From: UBA1479 sp038109305
GTDB lineage: Bacteria; Pseudomonadota; Alphaproteobacteria; Rhodospirillales; Casp-alpha2
Direction of reading: 5' to 3'
DNA length: 64,000 nucleotides
Assembly (NCBI GenBank): GCA_038109305.1
Contig: JAYNIR010000009.1
Span: forward strand, 1-64,000
Of this stretch, positions 48,743-55,947 are shown piece after piece; position 1 is the stretch's first letter; each line of letters begins with the position of its first letter. The translations under genes and the position numbers were made by a program. The notes under the pieces were generated by a model, which had not been told where the DNA came from, ran no database searches, and saw only the letters and a program-made list of their open reading frames with translations.

Positions 48743-49873
48743 TCAGGCTCCTTTCGCGGCTTCAACCGCAGCCTTGCAGGCGGCCGACATGTCGGGCAGC
48801 GGGTCGATACCCAGCCGTTCCTTCAACATGGCGACGGCTTCGACATCGCCAGTGCCGTGGACTGACCAGAACGTCGGCAGGGTCGGGTTCAATTTTTCCC
48901 AGGCGTTCAATATGCCGTCGGTCATCACGTCCGTCCGCGCGAAGGCGCCGCAGAAGTTGATGACCAGCGACTTGACCTTGGGGTTCTCAAGTACCAAGGA
49001 CAGCGCCTCGGTCCCCTTGGTGTAACTTTCGCCGCCGATTTCCAGAAAATTCGCCGGGTTGCCGCCGTGGTGGCGTACGACGTCCATGGTGGTCATGGTC
49101 AGCCCGGCGCCGTTTGCGATGACGCCGACGTTGCCTTCAAGCTCGATATATTTCAGTTCCTGCGCCTTGCCGCGGGCCTCAAGCTCGGTCAGCTTGTCCG
49201 GCGTGCCGGACTGGGCCGTTTCCTCGTGGCGGGGAATGGCGCTGTCGTCCATGGTGAACTTGCAGTCGAGCGCAATCAACCCGCCCGCGGCCGTCACCGC
49301 CAGGGGGTTGACCTCCATCAACTCTGCGTCGTTGGTGCGGTAGGCGTCATAAAGCTTCATCAGAAAATCCGCGACCTGATCTTCCAGCCCGTCGATGCCC
49401 GCGCCGGCCAGCATCGCCCGCACCTGGCCCACTTCGGGGCCGGTGCGGATATCGACCGGCAGGCCGCGCATGGCGTCGGGGTCCTGTTCCGCCGCTTCTT
49501 CCACGTCCATGCCGCCCAGGCGCGAAAACAGGATTTGCGGCCCCTTGGTTCCCGGATCGTTGATAACAGCCGCGTAAAATTCACGGCTGAACACCGTCGC
49601 AGCCTCGACCAGGACTTTTTCCACCACGTGATCGCCGATGGTCATGCCGATGATGTCGCCGGCGGCGGCGCGCGCGTCGTCCGCGTTGTCAACGACGCGA
49701 ATGCCGCCCGCCTTGCCGCGCTTGCCGATCGGCACCTGCGCCTTGACGACGCATTTCCCGAGCCCCTGGGCGATTTCCGCCGCCGCGCCAGCGGAATAAG
49801 CAACCGCCCCTTCCGGCACCGGCAGCCCCGCCGCCTTTAACAGCGGCTTGCCCGCGTATTCTTCGAAATTCAT
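48743..49873 (-). CDS. Acyl-CoA ligase (ADP-forming) beta subunit, SucC-like
   Basis: The 376-residue protein has an ATP-grasp domain (ELMEVNPLAVTAAGGL, DCKFTMDDSA) and the C-terminal flavodoxin-like domain of SucC. Two C-terminal loops near the substrate end differ from the usual SucC. NIFGGIVRCD is replaced by NFCGAFARTD, and VVVRLEGNN by TFWSVHGTG. With the alpha subunit it should couple acyl-CoA cleavage or formation to ADP/ATP. The upstream intergenic region contains a long inverted repeat. The subunit pair probably works with the acylating aldehyde dehydrogenase encoded just upstream. Confidence 0.87.
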   Translation of the reverse strand: MNFEEYAGKPLLKAAGLPVPEGAVAYSAGAAAEIAQGLGKCVVKAQVPIGKRGKAGGIRVVDNADDARAAAGDIIGMTIGDHVVEKVLVEAATVFSREFYAAVINDPGTKGPQILFSRLGGMDVEEAAEQDPDAMRGLPVDIRTGPEVGQVRAMLAGAGIDGLEDQVADFLMKLYDAYRTNDAELMEVNPLAVTAAGGLIALDCKFTMDDSAIPRHEETAQSGTPDKLTELEARGKAQELKYIELEGNVGVIANGAGLTMTTMDVVRHHGGNPANFLEIGGESYTKGTEALSLVLENPKVKSLVINFCGAFARTDVMTDGILNAWEKLNPTLPTFWSVHGTGDVEAVAMLKERLGIDPLPDMSAACKAAVEAAKGA

Positions 49874-49896
49874 GTGGGTTTCCTCATTTTCTAATT

Positions 49897-49959
49897 CTCA
49901 CTGCCTCACGGCCTCTATGGTCAAAAAATTTCGAACCAACGAGGCTGTGAGATGGTGAG
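49897..49959. repeat. Long inverted repeat between aldehyde dehydrogenase and sucC-like genes
   Basis: Arms at 49897-49915 (CTCACTGCCTCACGGCCTC) and 49941-49959 (GAGGCTGTGAGATGGTGAG) pair at 15 of 19 positions around a 25-base loop. In the mRNA this would be a stem between the two cistrons. It could stabilise message ends, attenuate, or partly terminate before the ligase genes. No T-run follows. Confidence 0.55.
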
Positions 49960-49994
49960 GTTAAAATAGGTCTGCCCGCGACCGGGCCGAGCGG

Positions 49995-51425
49995 TCACTT
50001 GCCGTATTTAGCCCAATGCCCGCCGAACAATGCTTCTTCCGACGGCTTGTCTTCGGGGATTTCGCGCACCAGGTGCGTGATGTTGATGAAGTGGCGATAG
50101 TTTAGGTTTTCCGAGATGGAATTCCCCGCCCAGGTGCCGCAGCCCATGGTCAGCGTGAATTCGAGCCCGTTGGTGAAGCTGCCGCCGTTACCGAAGGTGT
50201 GCGCCTGATTGACGAGAACCCGGACAACTTTGAGGTCCGCCGCCAGTTCGTCGGCGTGCGCCTGTGTCTTAGTGTGGATGCCGACGGAATGCCCCATGCC
50301 GACGAAATTCAAAATCTTCTGCACCTGCTCTTTCGCCGCCTTGAAGTCGGGCACGCGGTAGACGGTCAGCACCAGCGACAGTTTTTCATCGGAAAACGGA
50401 TGTTCCTTGCCGACGTTCGCCGCCGGTTCCTCGACGATGAAGAAGTCCGCCTTCTCGGCGGCGGCGGGAAGACGCGCCTCTTTCGCGAAGATGCCCGGGT
50501 CCTTGGCGATGACCCGGCGGTTCAGCTTGCCGTTTTTCCAGAGCGTATCCTTGACCTGCTGTTTTTCATCGGCCGAACACACGTACGCGCCGACGGATTT
50601 CAACGCCGCGATGGCTTCGTCATAGACACTGTCGATGATGATGGCGGAGTTTTCCGACGAACACGAGGTCGAGTTATCGAAGATTTTGGAAAGACGGATT
50701 TTTTCCGCCGCGTCCTTGAAGTCCGCCGTGTCGTCGATGATGACCGGCACGTTGCCGGCGCCGACGCCGATGCAGGGCGTGCCCGACGAATATCCGCGCT
50801 TCACGTTGTTCTGCGATCCGGTGATGACGATCAGATCGACCGCTTCCATCAGCGCCTGGGTCAGTTCCTTGTCGACCGGCGACGGCAGGACCTGCACCAA
50901 ATCTTCCGGCGCGCCGATCTTTTTCAGTTCGGCCCGCATGTAGTCGACGGTCTTGGTCGTCGTCTTGAGCCCCGCCGGGGACGGCGCCACGATGACCGCG
51001 TTCTTGCCCTTGAGGGCGAACATAGCCTTGTTGACCGGCGTTGCCGCCGGGTTGGTCGACGGACTGACCGCGCCGACAACACCCACCGGCTTAGCGTATT
51101 TGATCAAGCCTTTGGCCTTGTTTTCCTCGATCACGCCAACGGTCTTGACCCGCATCAGATCGCGCAAGCAACCGAAGGTCTTGCGCTGATTCTTTATGAT
51201 CTTGGATTTGACGTTGCCGAGGCCCGTGTCCTCAACCGCGATCTTCGCCAGCTCCTCGGCCCGGGCGGGTTTGTAGATCGACCAGGCGAGGGCGGTGACG
51301 GCTTCGTCCACGCGGGCCTGATCGGCGTCGGCGAACTGGTTCATGGCCTTGCGGGCCCGGTCCATCAGCCCGGCAATCACCTCACGAGCGTCACGGTCGG
51401 CAATTTGTTCAACAACAGCGGTCAT
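49995..51425 (-). CDS. CoA-acylating aldehyde dehydrogenase (sulfoacetaldehyde dehydrogenase-like)
   Basis: The 476-residue protein belongs to the aldehyde dehydrogenase family that forms or reduces acyl-CoA (the EutE/AdhE N-domain group). The catalytic thiol is C255 in NSTSCSSENS, and the NAD-binding region includes ITGSQNNVKRGYSSG and CIGVGAGN. The TSCSSENS context resembles SauS/SqwD sulfoacetaldehyde dehydrogenases from memory. It interconverts an aldehyde and an acyl-CoA. With the SucCD-like ligase next to it, the pair could activate an acid and reduce it, or oxidise an aldehyde with ATP gain. Confidence 0.88.
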   Translation of the reverse strand: MTAVVEQIADRDAREVIAGLMDRARKAMNQFADADQARVDEAVTALAWSIYKPARAEELAKIAVEDTGLGNVKSKIIKNQRKTFGCLRDLMRVKTVGVIEENKAKGLIKYAKPVGVVGAVSPSTNPAATPVNKAMFALKGKNAVIVAPSPAGLKTTTKTVDYMRAELKKIGAPEDLVQVLPSPVDKELTQALMEAVDLIVITGSQNNVKRGYSSGTPCIGVGAGNVPVIIDDTADFKDAAEKIRLSKIFDNSTSCSSENSAIIIDSVYDEAIAALKSVGAYVCSADEKQQVKDTLWKNGKLNRRVIAKDPGIFAKEARLPAAAEKADFFIVEEPAANVGKEHPFSDEKLSLVLTVYRVPDFKAAKEQVQKILNFVGMGHSVGIHTKTQAHADELAADLKVVRVLVNQAHTFGNGGSFTNGLEFTLTMGCGTWAGNSISENLNYRHFINITHLVREIPEDKPSEEALFGGHWAKYGK

Positions 51426-51468
51426 GGTTTCAGTCTCCTAAAAACAACAATGTCGATGAAAATTGGGG

Positions 51469-52275
51469 TCAGTCGCTGCCACCCGCATCGCGGACTTCGT
51501 CCAGAACCCGGGCCAGACAGCCCGCGGTTTCTTGAAACAGCGGCACATGTTTAACGGCGTCGGCGATGGACATACGGGCGGTCGGCGCGTGCAGCGCCAG
51601 ACCCGCGATCACCCGGCCGCCGGGGTCCGTGATCGGCACGGCGAGCCCCATCAGCCCGACGACGCTCTCCTGATCGTTGACGGCGTATCCCTGCTTGCGG
51701 ATGGTCTTGAACTGCGATTCCAGCGCATCGGGATCGGCGATCGTGTTGTCGGTGAATTTTTTAAGCTTGCCGCTTTCAATAATGCGGCGGCGGGTGCGGG
51801 CCGGCAGGTGCGCCATCAGCAGCTTGCCGATGCCGGTCGCGTGCGGCGCCAGCCGCGATCCCGGCCCGTACTGCAACCTGAGCGGCCAGTCGCATTCGAC
51901 GCGGTCGATGTAGACGACTTCGTCCCGGTCCAACACGCCGACGTTGCAGGTTTCGCCGACCCGGTCGACAAGCTCGCGCAGGATGACGCGAAGCGGCGTC
52001 ATCGACATGCCGGCCTGTAGCGCGTTCAGGCCCAGATCCAACAGCTTCGCGCCGACGAGAAAACCTTCCCGGCCCGGCAGGCGGCGGACCAGCGCCAGCG
52101 ATTCCAACTGCGCAGTCACCCGATGCACGGTCTGGCGCGGCAGATCCAACGCGGCGCCGATTTCGGGCAGGCCCATGGGCCGGTCGGACCGCGCCAGCAC
52201 GTCCAGGACCGCCAGGGATTTCTCCAACGCCGATCCCGTGGGGTTCGCGCGCTTTACGTCGTCATCGAAGGGCAT
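51469..52275 (-). CDS. IclR family transcriptional regulator
   Basis: The 268-residue protein has an N-terminal winged helix (MGLPEIGAALDLPRQTVHRV) and the C-terminal IclR effector domain (LVDRVGETCNVGVLDRDEVVYIDRVE). ATG 52275 (MPFDDDVKRAN) was chosen because upstream codons show no family sequence. The gene sits between the mutase genes and the aldehyde dehydrogenase, with a palindrome 40 bases upstream of its start. It probably regulates the whole cluster in response to a pathway metabolite and may be autoregulated. Confidence 0.92.
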   Translation of the reverse strand: MPFDDDVKRANPTGSALEKSLAVLDVLARSDRPMGLPEIGAALDLPRQTVHRVTAQLESLALVRRLPGREGFLVGAKLLDLGLNALQAGMSMTPLRVILRELVDRVGETCNVGVLDRDEVVYIDRVECDWPLRLQYGPGSRLAPHATGIGKLLMAHLPARTRRRIIESGKLKKFTDNTIADPDALESQFKTIRKQGYAVNDQESVVGLMGLAVPITDPGGRVIAGLALHAPTARMSIADAVKHVPLFQETAGCLARVLDEVRDAGGSD

Positions 52276-52316
52276 GGCGCAACCTACTCCAACACATCCT
52301 ACGTAAAAATCATTAA

Positions 52317-52358
52317 TTGGGCTATTTTGTCCCGTTTTCCTAATTATGAACATAAAAT
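52317..52358 (-). promoter_or_regulatory. Putative IclR operator upstream of iclR
   Basis: TTGGGCTATTTTGTCCCGT (52317-52335) is an imperfect palindrome matching 15 of 19 positions of the site upstream of mutS. Beyond it both loci also share a GAACAT element and an AAAAT stretch. It lies between the mutE stop and the iclR start, so it fits control of an iclR-aldehyde dehydrogenase-ligase transcript. Confidence 0.6.
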
Positions 52359-52373
52359 CATTCGTTCAGCGGC

Positions 52374-53858
52374 TTACTCTGCCGCCCAGGGGAACGGCAG
52401 CAGGTTGTTCAGCGGTTCCGAAATCTCGTAAACGCTGGCGACCGCAAGATCGTGGTCGTAGGCCACGCCCTCGGCCTCGGCCCGTTTACGCAGCTGTTCT
52501 TCGTGCACGGCCAGCACGTCCTTATCGAACGGCATCAGGCCCGGATCGAAAATGCGCAAATATCCGTCCGCGTCCCGCGCCGGCATGACGCGGCTTTTCA
52601 GATGACGGTTGGGCGACCACGGGATGTCCATGACACCGGCCTCGCAAGCGCGGATCGCGCCGACGGCGGCGTCGCCGTCGCCCATTTCCAAGACCTTGTC
52701 CATGATCGGGCGGACTTCGCGTTTGATCAGGTCGAGCTCGAACTGATATTCGGGCATGGTGTCGACCCGGATGTGACGGGCGAGGTAAATCGCCATGCGG
52801 GTGGTGCGGAGCCCTTCGGCGTTGGCCTGCGGCGTCGGAATGCCGAAGGCTTCGTGCGTTGACTTGGTGGTGACGCTGACAGCGCCGCCAACCGCCGCCA
52901 AGGTGCCGCCGTAAGCGACCAGCGCCTGGGACTGCGCGTCGTCATGCGGCCACGCGCCCATCCAATGCAGCGACGTCACCGGCGTGAACACATCGTCGTA
53001 CCCTTGCCGGATCAGATATTCCTGTGTCAGGTCCCGGCAGGCGCGGATCGCCGCCGCGTCCTGCACCAGATGCAGGGTCTGGCCGAGCTCAAGCCCATAA
53101 TTGCGAACCCCCTGCCCGGCCGCCAACAACGCGTCGATGATGCAGGTCAGGATGGCGATGGACGGCGGGATGTTGGTGCCGGTCAAAAAGCCCGGTTGAC
53201 GGCGGTGCAGGTCAACGCCCTTTTCCTGATACAGCGCCGCCAGACGGTCGAGATATTGGTAATTGCGGATGCCTTCCTCGATCGAGGTTTCCTTGGTGTA
53301 GGACGTGGTATAGGCAAGGCCCGAGCCGAGATACCCGGAATAGCCAGAGGCGAACCCGACCTCGGACGTCAGCCTGGGCATCGCCGTGCCGGACAATACG
53401 ATGGCGGGCTTGTCGATGGCGTCGATCAGTTGCCGCGTCGTCTTGGGACCGTAATTGACCATGGGATAGCCGTTCAGCATGGAACGGCCGGCCTTTTTCG
53501 ATTCTTCGATGCCGTTGGCCGCCTCGGCCCAGCGTTCGTTCCGGGTATAACTGTCGGTCGTCGTCGGCACGATGTCGGCGTGGCCTACCGTGTCGAGGCA
53601 GCGCATCAATTCCAGTTGCAGTTCCAGCGTCCCGAACCCGCCGCGCGGCTGAGTCAAGCAGCGGCCTTCCGCGTCGGCCCGGCGCATCACCCAGCCAAGC
53701 TGTTTGTGCTTGGGCAGGGATTTGTGAAAGCCGACCGCTTCGTCGATGTCGATTTCCGCGCCGGTGGGCCAGCGCGCCAGATTTTCGGCGCGCATCTCCG
53801 CAAACAGATCCGCCGAGATTTGCTTGGCGGAAAATTCCCAACGTTCTTCAACTGACAT
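52374..53858 (-). CDS. mutE: Glutamate-mutase-like B12-dependent mutase, catalytic (epsilon) subunit
   Basis: The 494-residue protein aligns without gaps to clostridial GlmE over the active-site region. Conserved residues include R72, R106, Y183, Y187, K332 and E336 (GlmE R66, R100, Y177, Y181, K326, E330). GlmE Arg149 and Glu171, which hold a substrate carboxylate and the amino group, correspond to Leu155 and Leu177. The fold and adenosyl contacts are kept, so a coenzyme B12 radical carbon-skeleton rearrangement is likely, but probably not on glutamate. It overlaps mutL by 11 bases. No methylaspartate ammonia-lyase gene is adjacent. Confidence 0.9.
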   Translation of the reverse strand: MSVEERWEFSAKQISADLFAEMRAENLARWPTGAEIDIDEAVGFHKSLPKHKQLGWVMRRADAEGRCLTQPRGGFGTLELQLELMRCLDTVGHADIVPTTTDSYTRNERWAEAANGIEESKKAGRSMLNGYPMVNYGPKTTRQLIDAIDKPAIVLSGTAMPRLTSEVGFASGYSGYLGSGLAYTTSYTKETSIEEGIRNYQYLDRLAALYQEKGVDLHRRQPGFLTGTNIPPSIAILTCIIDALLAAGQGVRNYGLELGQTLHLVQDAAAIRACRDLTQEYLIRQGYDDVFTPVTSLHWMGAWPHDDAQSQALVAYGGTLAAVGGAVSVTTKSTHEAFGIPTPQANAEGLRTTRMAIYLARHIRVDTMPEYQFELDLIKREVRPIMDKVLEMGDGDAAVGAIRACEAGVMDIPWSPNRHLKSRVMPARDADGYLRIFDPGLMPFDKDVLAVHEEQLRKRAEAEGVAYDHDLAVASVYEISEPLNNLLPFPWAAE

Positions 53859-55278
53859 GTCGGACTCTTTCGTTTTCCTGAGCGTCGTCCCGCGGCAGGT
53901 CGACCAAATGACGTGACCCCAGCATGAACGCCGCGTCGGGCCGGACGCCGGCCAGCAGGCCGACGGCGTAAAGCAGGTATTCCCCGTCGATGACCAGCCG
54001 GGGGCGAAGGGGCATCAGGCATTCCGGCAGCGCCGGGTCGGCCAGCGCGGCCTTAAGCACCCGGGCCGGGTCGCGCCCGTGGACCAGTGCGCCGCCGGTG
54101 CCGATGATCGTCTTGATATCCGAAAGGTCCTTGCCTTCCTGAACGGTCGCGGGCCCGGTCACCGTCTGCACCATGCGGTGGGTGCCGGCGTGGCGGGCGA
54201 CCGCTTTTTTGACGGCGGCGCGGGCCAGCGCCAGATCGAAGCCGCTTTCCGCGTCGTTTTGCGGCAGCCGCTCCACATCGGCGCGGATCGCGTCGAGCAT
54301 TTTGCCGACCGACGCCGCGTCGATCCCGGCATCCCGCGCGATCGTCTCGACGCCCGCCGTTTCGACGATGATATCGGCGTTGTGGCGCATGCCCAGGTCC
54401 CCCTCGACCGTGCGTTTTTGAAACGGTTCGGGCAGGCCCAGTTGCACGACGCCGTCCATCGTCGGCTGGCCACGGGCGATGGAATGCACGTCGGTGGTGG
54501 CGCCGCCGATGTCGACGACCAGAAGTTCGCCGAGCCCGGCCTGCTCTTCCGTTCCCTCGGCCAGCAAGCGGGCGCCTTCGAGCACCGCCGCCGGCGTCGG
54601 CATCATGACCTGATCGAAGCGGCCTGACGCCCGGTCGATGCCCTTGGCTTGGACGATGCGGTCGATAAAGATTTGCCGGATCGCGGCGCGGGCGGGCTCG
54701 ATGTTCAGTTCGTTGAATTCGGGCATGACGTTTTCGACGACGGTGACGATCTTGCCGCCCCCTTCCAACGCCGCCCGCGCGTCGTCCGCGGCGGACCGGT
54801 TGCCGGCATAGATGATCGACCCGCCGATCGCCGCCGTGGCCAGTTTACCGGCGTTGTGCAAAATAACGTCGGCATTGCCGCCGTCGGTGCCGCCGGCCAG
54901 CAGCAGAATATCCGGTTGCAACGCCGCGATATCGGCGATGTCGCCGTCGGTCAGCCGGTAGGCGAAGGTGCCGACCAGTTTGGCCCCGGCGCCCAAGGCC
55001 GCGCGGCGGGCGGCCTCGGCCGTCAATTCCTTGACCAAACCGACCGTCACCATGCGGAGCCCGCCGGCGGCGCTCGAGGTCGCGAGCCGGCGTTCAAATT
55101 CAGGCAGCCGCCCGAGCTTGCCTTCCAAATCGGCGAGTGCGGCATCAAGTCCGTTGTTCACGTCGGTCGTCACCGTGCTGGGCCCCTGGGCGGCGCCTAG
55201 GATCGCGCCCGTGCCCAGATCAACCGCCCGCAGCTTGGTGTAGGTCGACCCGAAATCGATCAGCAGCGCGGCGCCCAT
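53848..55278 (-). CDS. mutL: Glutamate-mutase reactivase-like ATPase MutL
   Basis: MutL/GlmL is an actin/Hsp70-fold ATPase that is thought to replace damaged cobalamin on the mutase. The phosphate loop DFGSTYTKLRAVD starts the protein, and the second phosphate motif is VDIGGATTDVHS. ATG 55278 (MGAALLIDFGSTYTK) is preferred. A GTG at 55314 that overlaps mutS would add 12 low-complexity residues. It lies between the two mutase subunit genes, the usual mutS-mutL-mutE order. The name does not refer to the mismatch-repair protein. Confidence 0.88.
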   Translation of the reverse strand: MGAALLIDFGSTYTKLRAVDLGTGAILGAAQGPSTVTTDVNNGLDAALADLEGKLGRLPEFERRLATSSAAGGLRMVTVGLVKELTAEAARRAALGAGAKLVGTFAYRLTDGDIADIAALQPDILLLAGGTDGGNADVILHNAGKLATAAIGGSIIYAGNRSAADDARAALEGGGKIVTVVENVMPEFNELNIEPARAAIRQIFIDRIVQAKGIDRASGRFDQVMMPTPAAVLEGARLLAEGTEEQAGLGELLVVDIGGATTDVHSIARGQPTMDGVVQLGLPEPFQKRTVEGDLGMRHNADIIVETAGVETIARDAGIDAASVGKMLDAIRADVERLPQNDAESGFDLALARAAVKKAVARHAGTHRMVQTVTGPATVQEGKDLSDIKTIIGTGGALVHGRDPARVLKAALADPALPECLMPLRPRLVIDGEYLLYAVGLLAGVRPDAAFMLGSRHLVDLPRDDAQENERVRHVS

Positions 55279-55310
55279 GGAAATGTCCCCCCCCACCCCC
55301 ACCCGCCCGC

Positions 55311-55772
55311 TCACGCGGCCCGGCGGGCGGAGAAGTCCGCGTCCAGCGCTTCGATCACCGCGTCAGTTTTGGCGCCCGGCGGAAACGCCCGGTGAAACCC
55401 CATGTCGATAAAACGGCGTTCCACATCGGTCCATTCCTGTTTGCCGACGACCAGGTTTCCGCCGACATATAGCAGCACGTCTTCCAGCCCCGCCTCCAGA
55501 CACATTTGCGGAAACCCCCGGCAGTCCAGTTCACCCTGGCCGTACAGCGACGACACCATGATTCCCGCCGCCGCCGTTTCGATGGCGGCTTTGACGAAAT
55601 CCGCCGCCGGCGTCAGCGCGCCGAGCGCGACAACCTTGTAGCCCGCCTTTTCAAGCGCCATGGAAAGAATGCGGTTGCCGACGATGTGCGTGTCGGCGCC
55701 GATCACGCCGGTGACCAATGTTTTCGTGGCCCGGTCAACGGCGGGTCCCGCCGGTGAATTAGCTGCGGTCAT
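55311..55772 (-). CDS. mutS: Glutamate-mutase-like B12-binding (sigma) subunit
   Basis: The 153-residue protein is close to clostridial GlmS. It has the base-off cobalamin motif DTHIVG (H29 is the cobalt ligand), SSLYGQGELDCRG and VGGNLVVGKQ. ATG 55772 follows GGGGCC, and an upstream TTG would add five residues. It is the first gene of the cluster, with a TATAAT promoter and a palindrome upstream. It provides the cobalamin half of the mutase. The name does not refer to mismatch repair. Confidence 0.93.
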   Translation of the reverse strand: MTAANSPAGPAVDRATKTLVTGVIGADTHIVGNRILSMALEKAGYKVVALGALTPAADFVKAAIETAAAGIMVSSLYGQGELDCRGFPQMCLEAGLEDVLLYVGGNLVVGKQEWTDVERRFIDMGFHRAFPPGAKTDAVIEALDADFSARRAA

Positions 55773-55801
55773 AAGGCCCCGATCCAATTTTCGATCCGTT
55801 G

Positions 55802-55828
55802 ATTATAGAACCTTAAACATCTTGTAAA
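55802..55828 (-). promoter_or_regulatory. Probable promoter of mutS-mutL-mutE
   Basis: On the minus strand TTTACA (55823-55828) and TATAAT (55802-55807) are separated by 15 bases. The -10 box is perfect, the spacing slightly short. The palindromic operator lies immediately upstream of the -35 box, an activator-like position. Confidence 0.55.
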
Positions 55829-55837
55829 AGTTCGAAA

Positions 55838-55884
55838 ATGGGCATTTTTGTCCCATTTACCGTCAAATTGAACATTATTAAAAT
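55838..55884 (-). promoter_or_regulatory. Putative IclR operator upstream of mutS
   Basis: ATGGGCATTTTTGTCCCAT (55838-55856) is a near-perfect palindrome. A GAACAT element and an AAAAT tract follow on the plus strand, as at the iclR site. The conserved pair suggests that the cluster's IclR protein binds both. Confidence 0.6.
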
Positions 55885-55947
55885 CCGCAACTCGCCGCCG
55901 CCCCGACCGCGATTGACAGGCGGGCGGGATTCCTGCATCGGAACACG

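Noticed and set aside
52374..55772. Annotating mutS-mutL-mutE as a standard glutamate fermentation operon.
   Set aside because: Two substrate residues of glutamate mutase are replaced, and no methylaspartate ammonia-lyase or citramalate genes are adjacent.
53848..55772. Reading mutS and mutL as DNA mismatch-repair genes.
   Set aside because: The motifs are the cobalamin-binding DxHxxG and the actin-like ATPase DFGSTYTK, not MutS or MutL repair domains.
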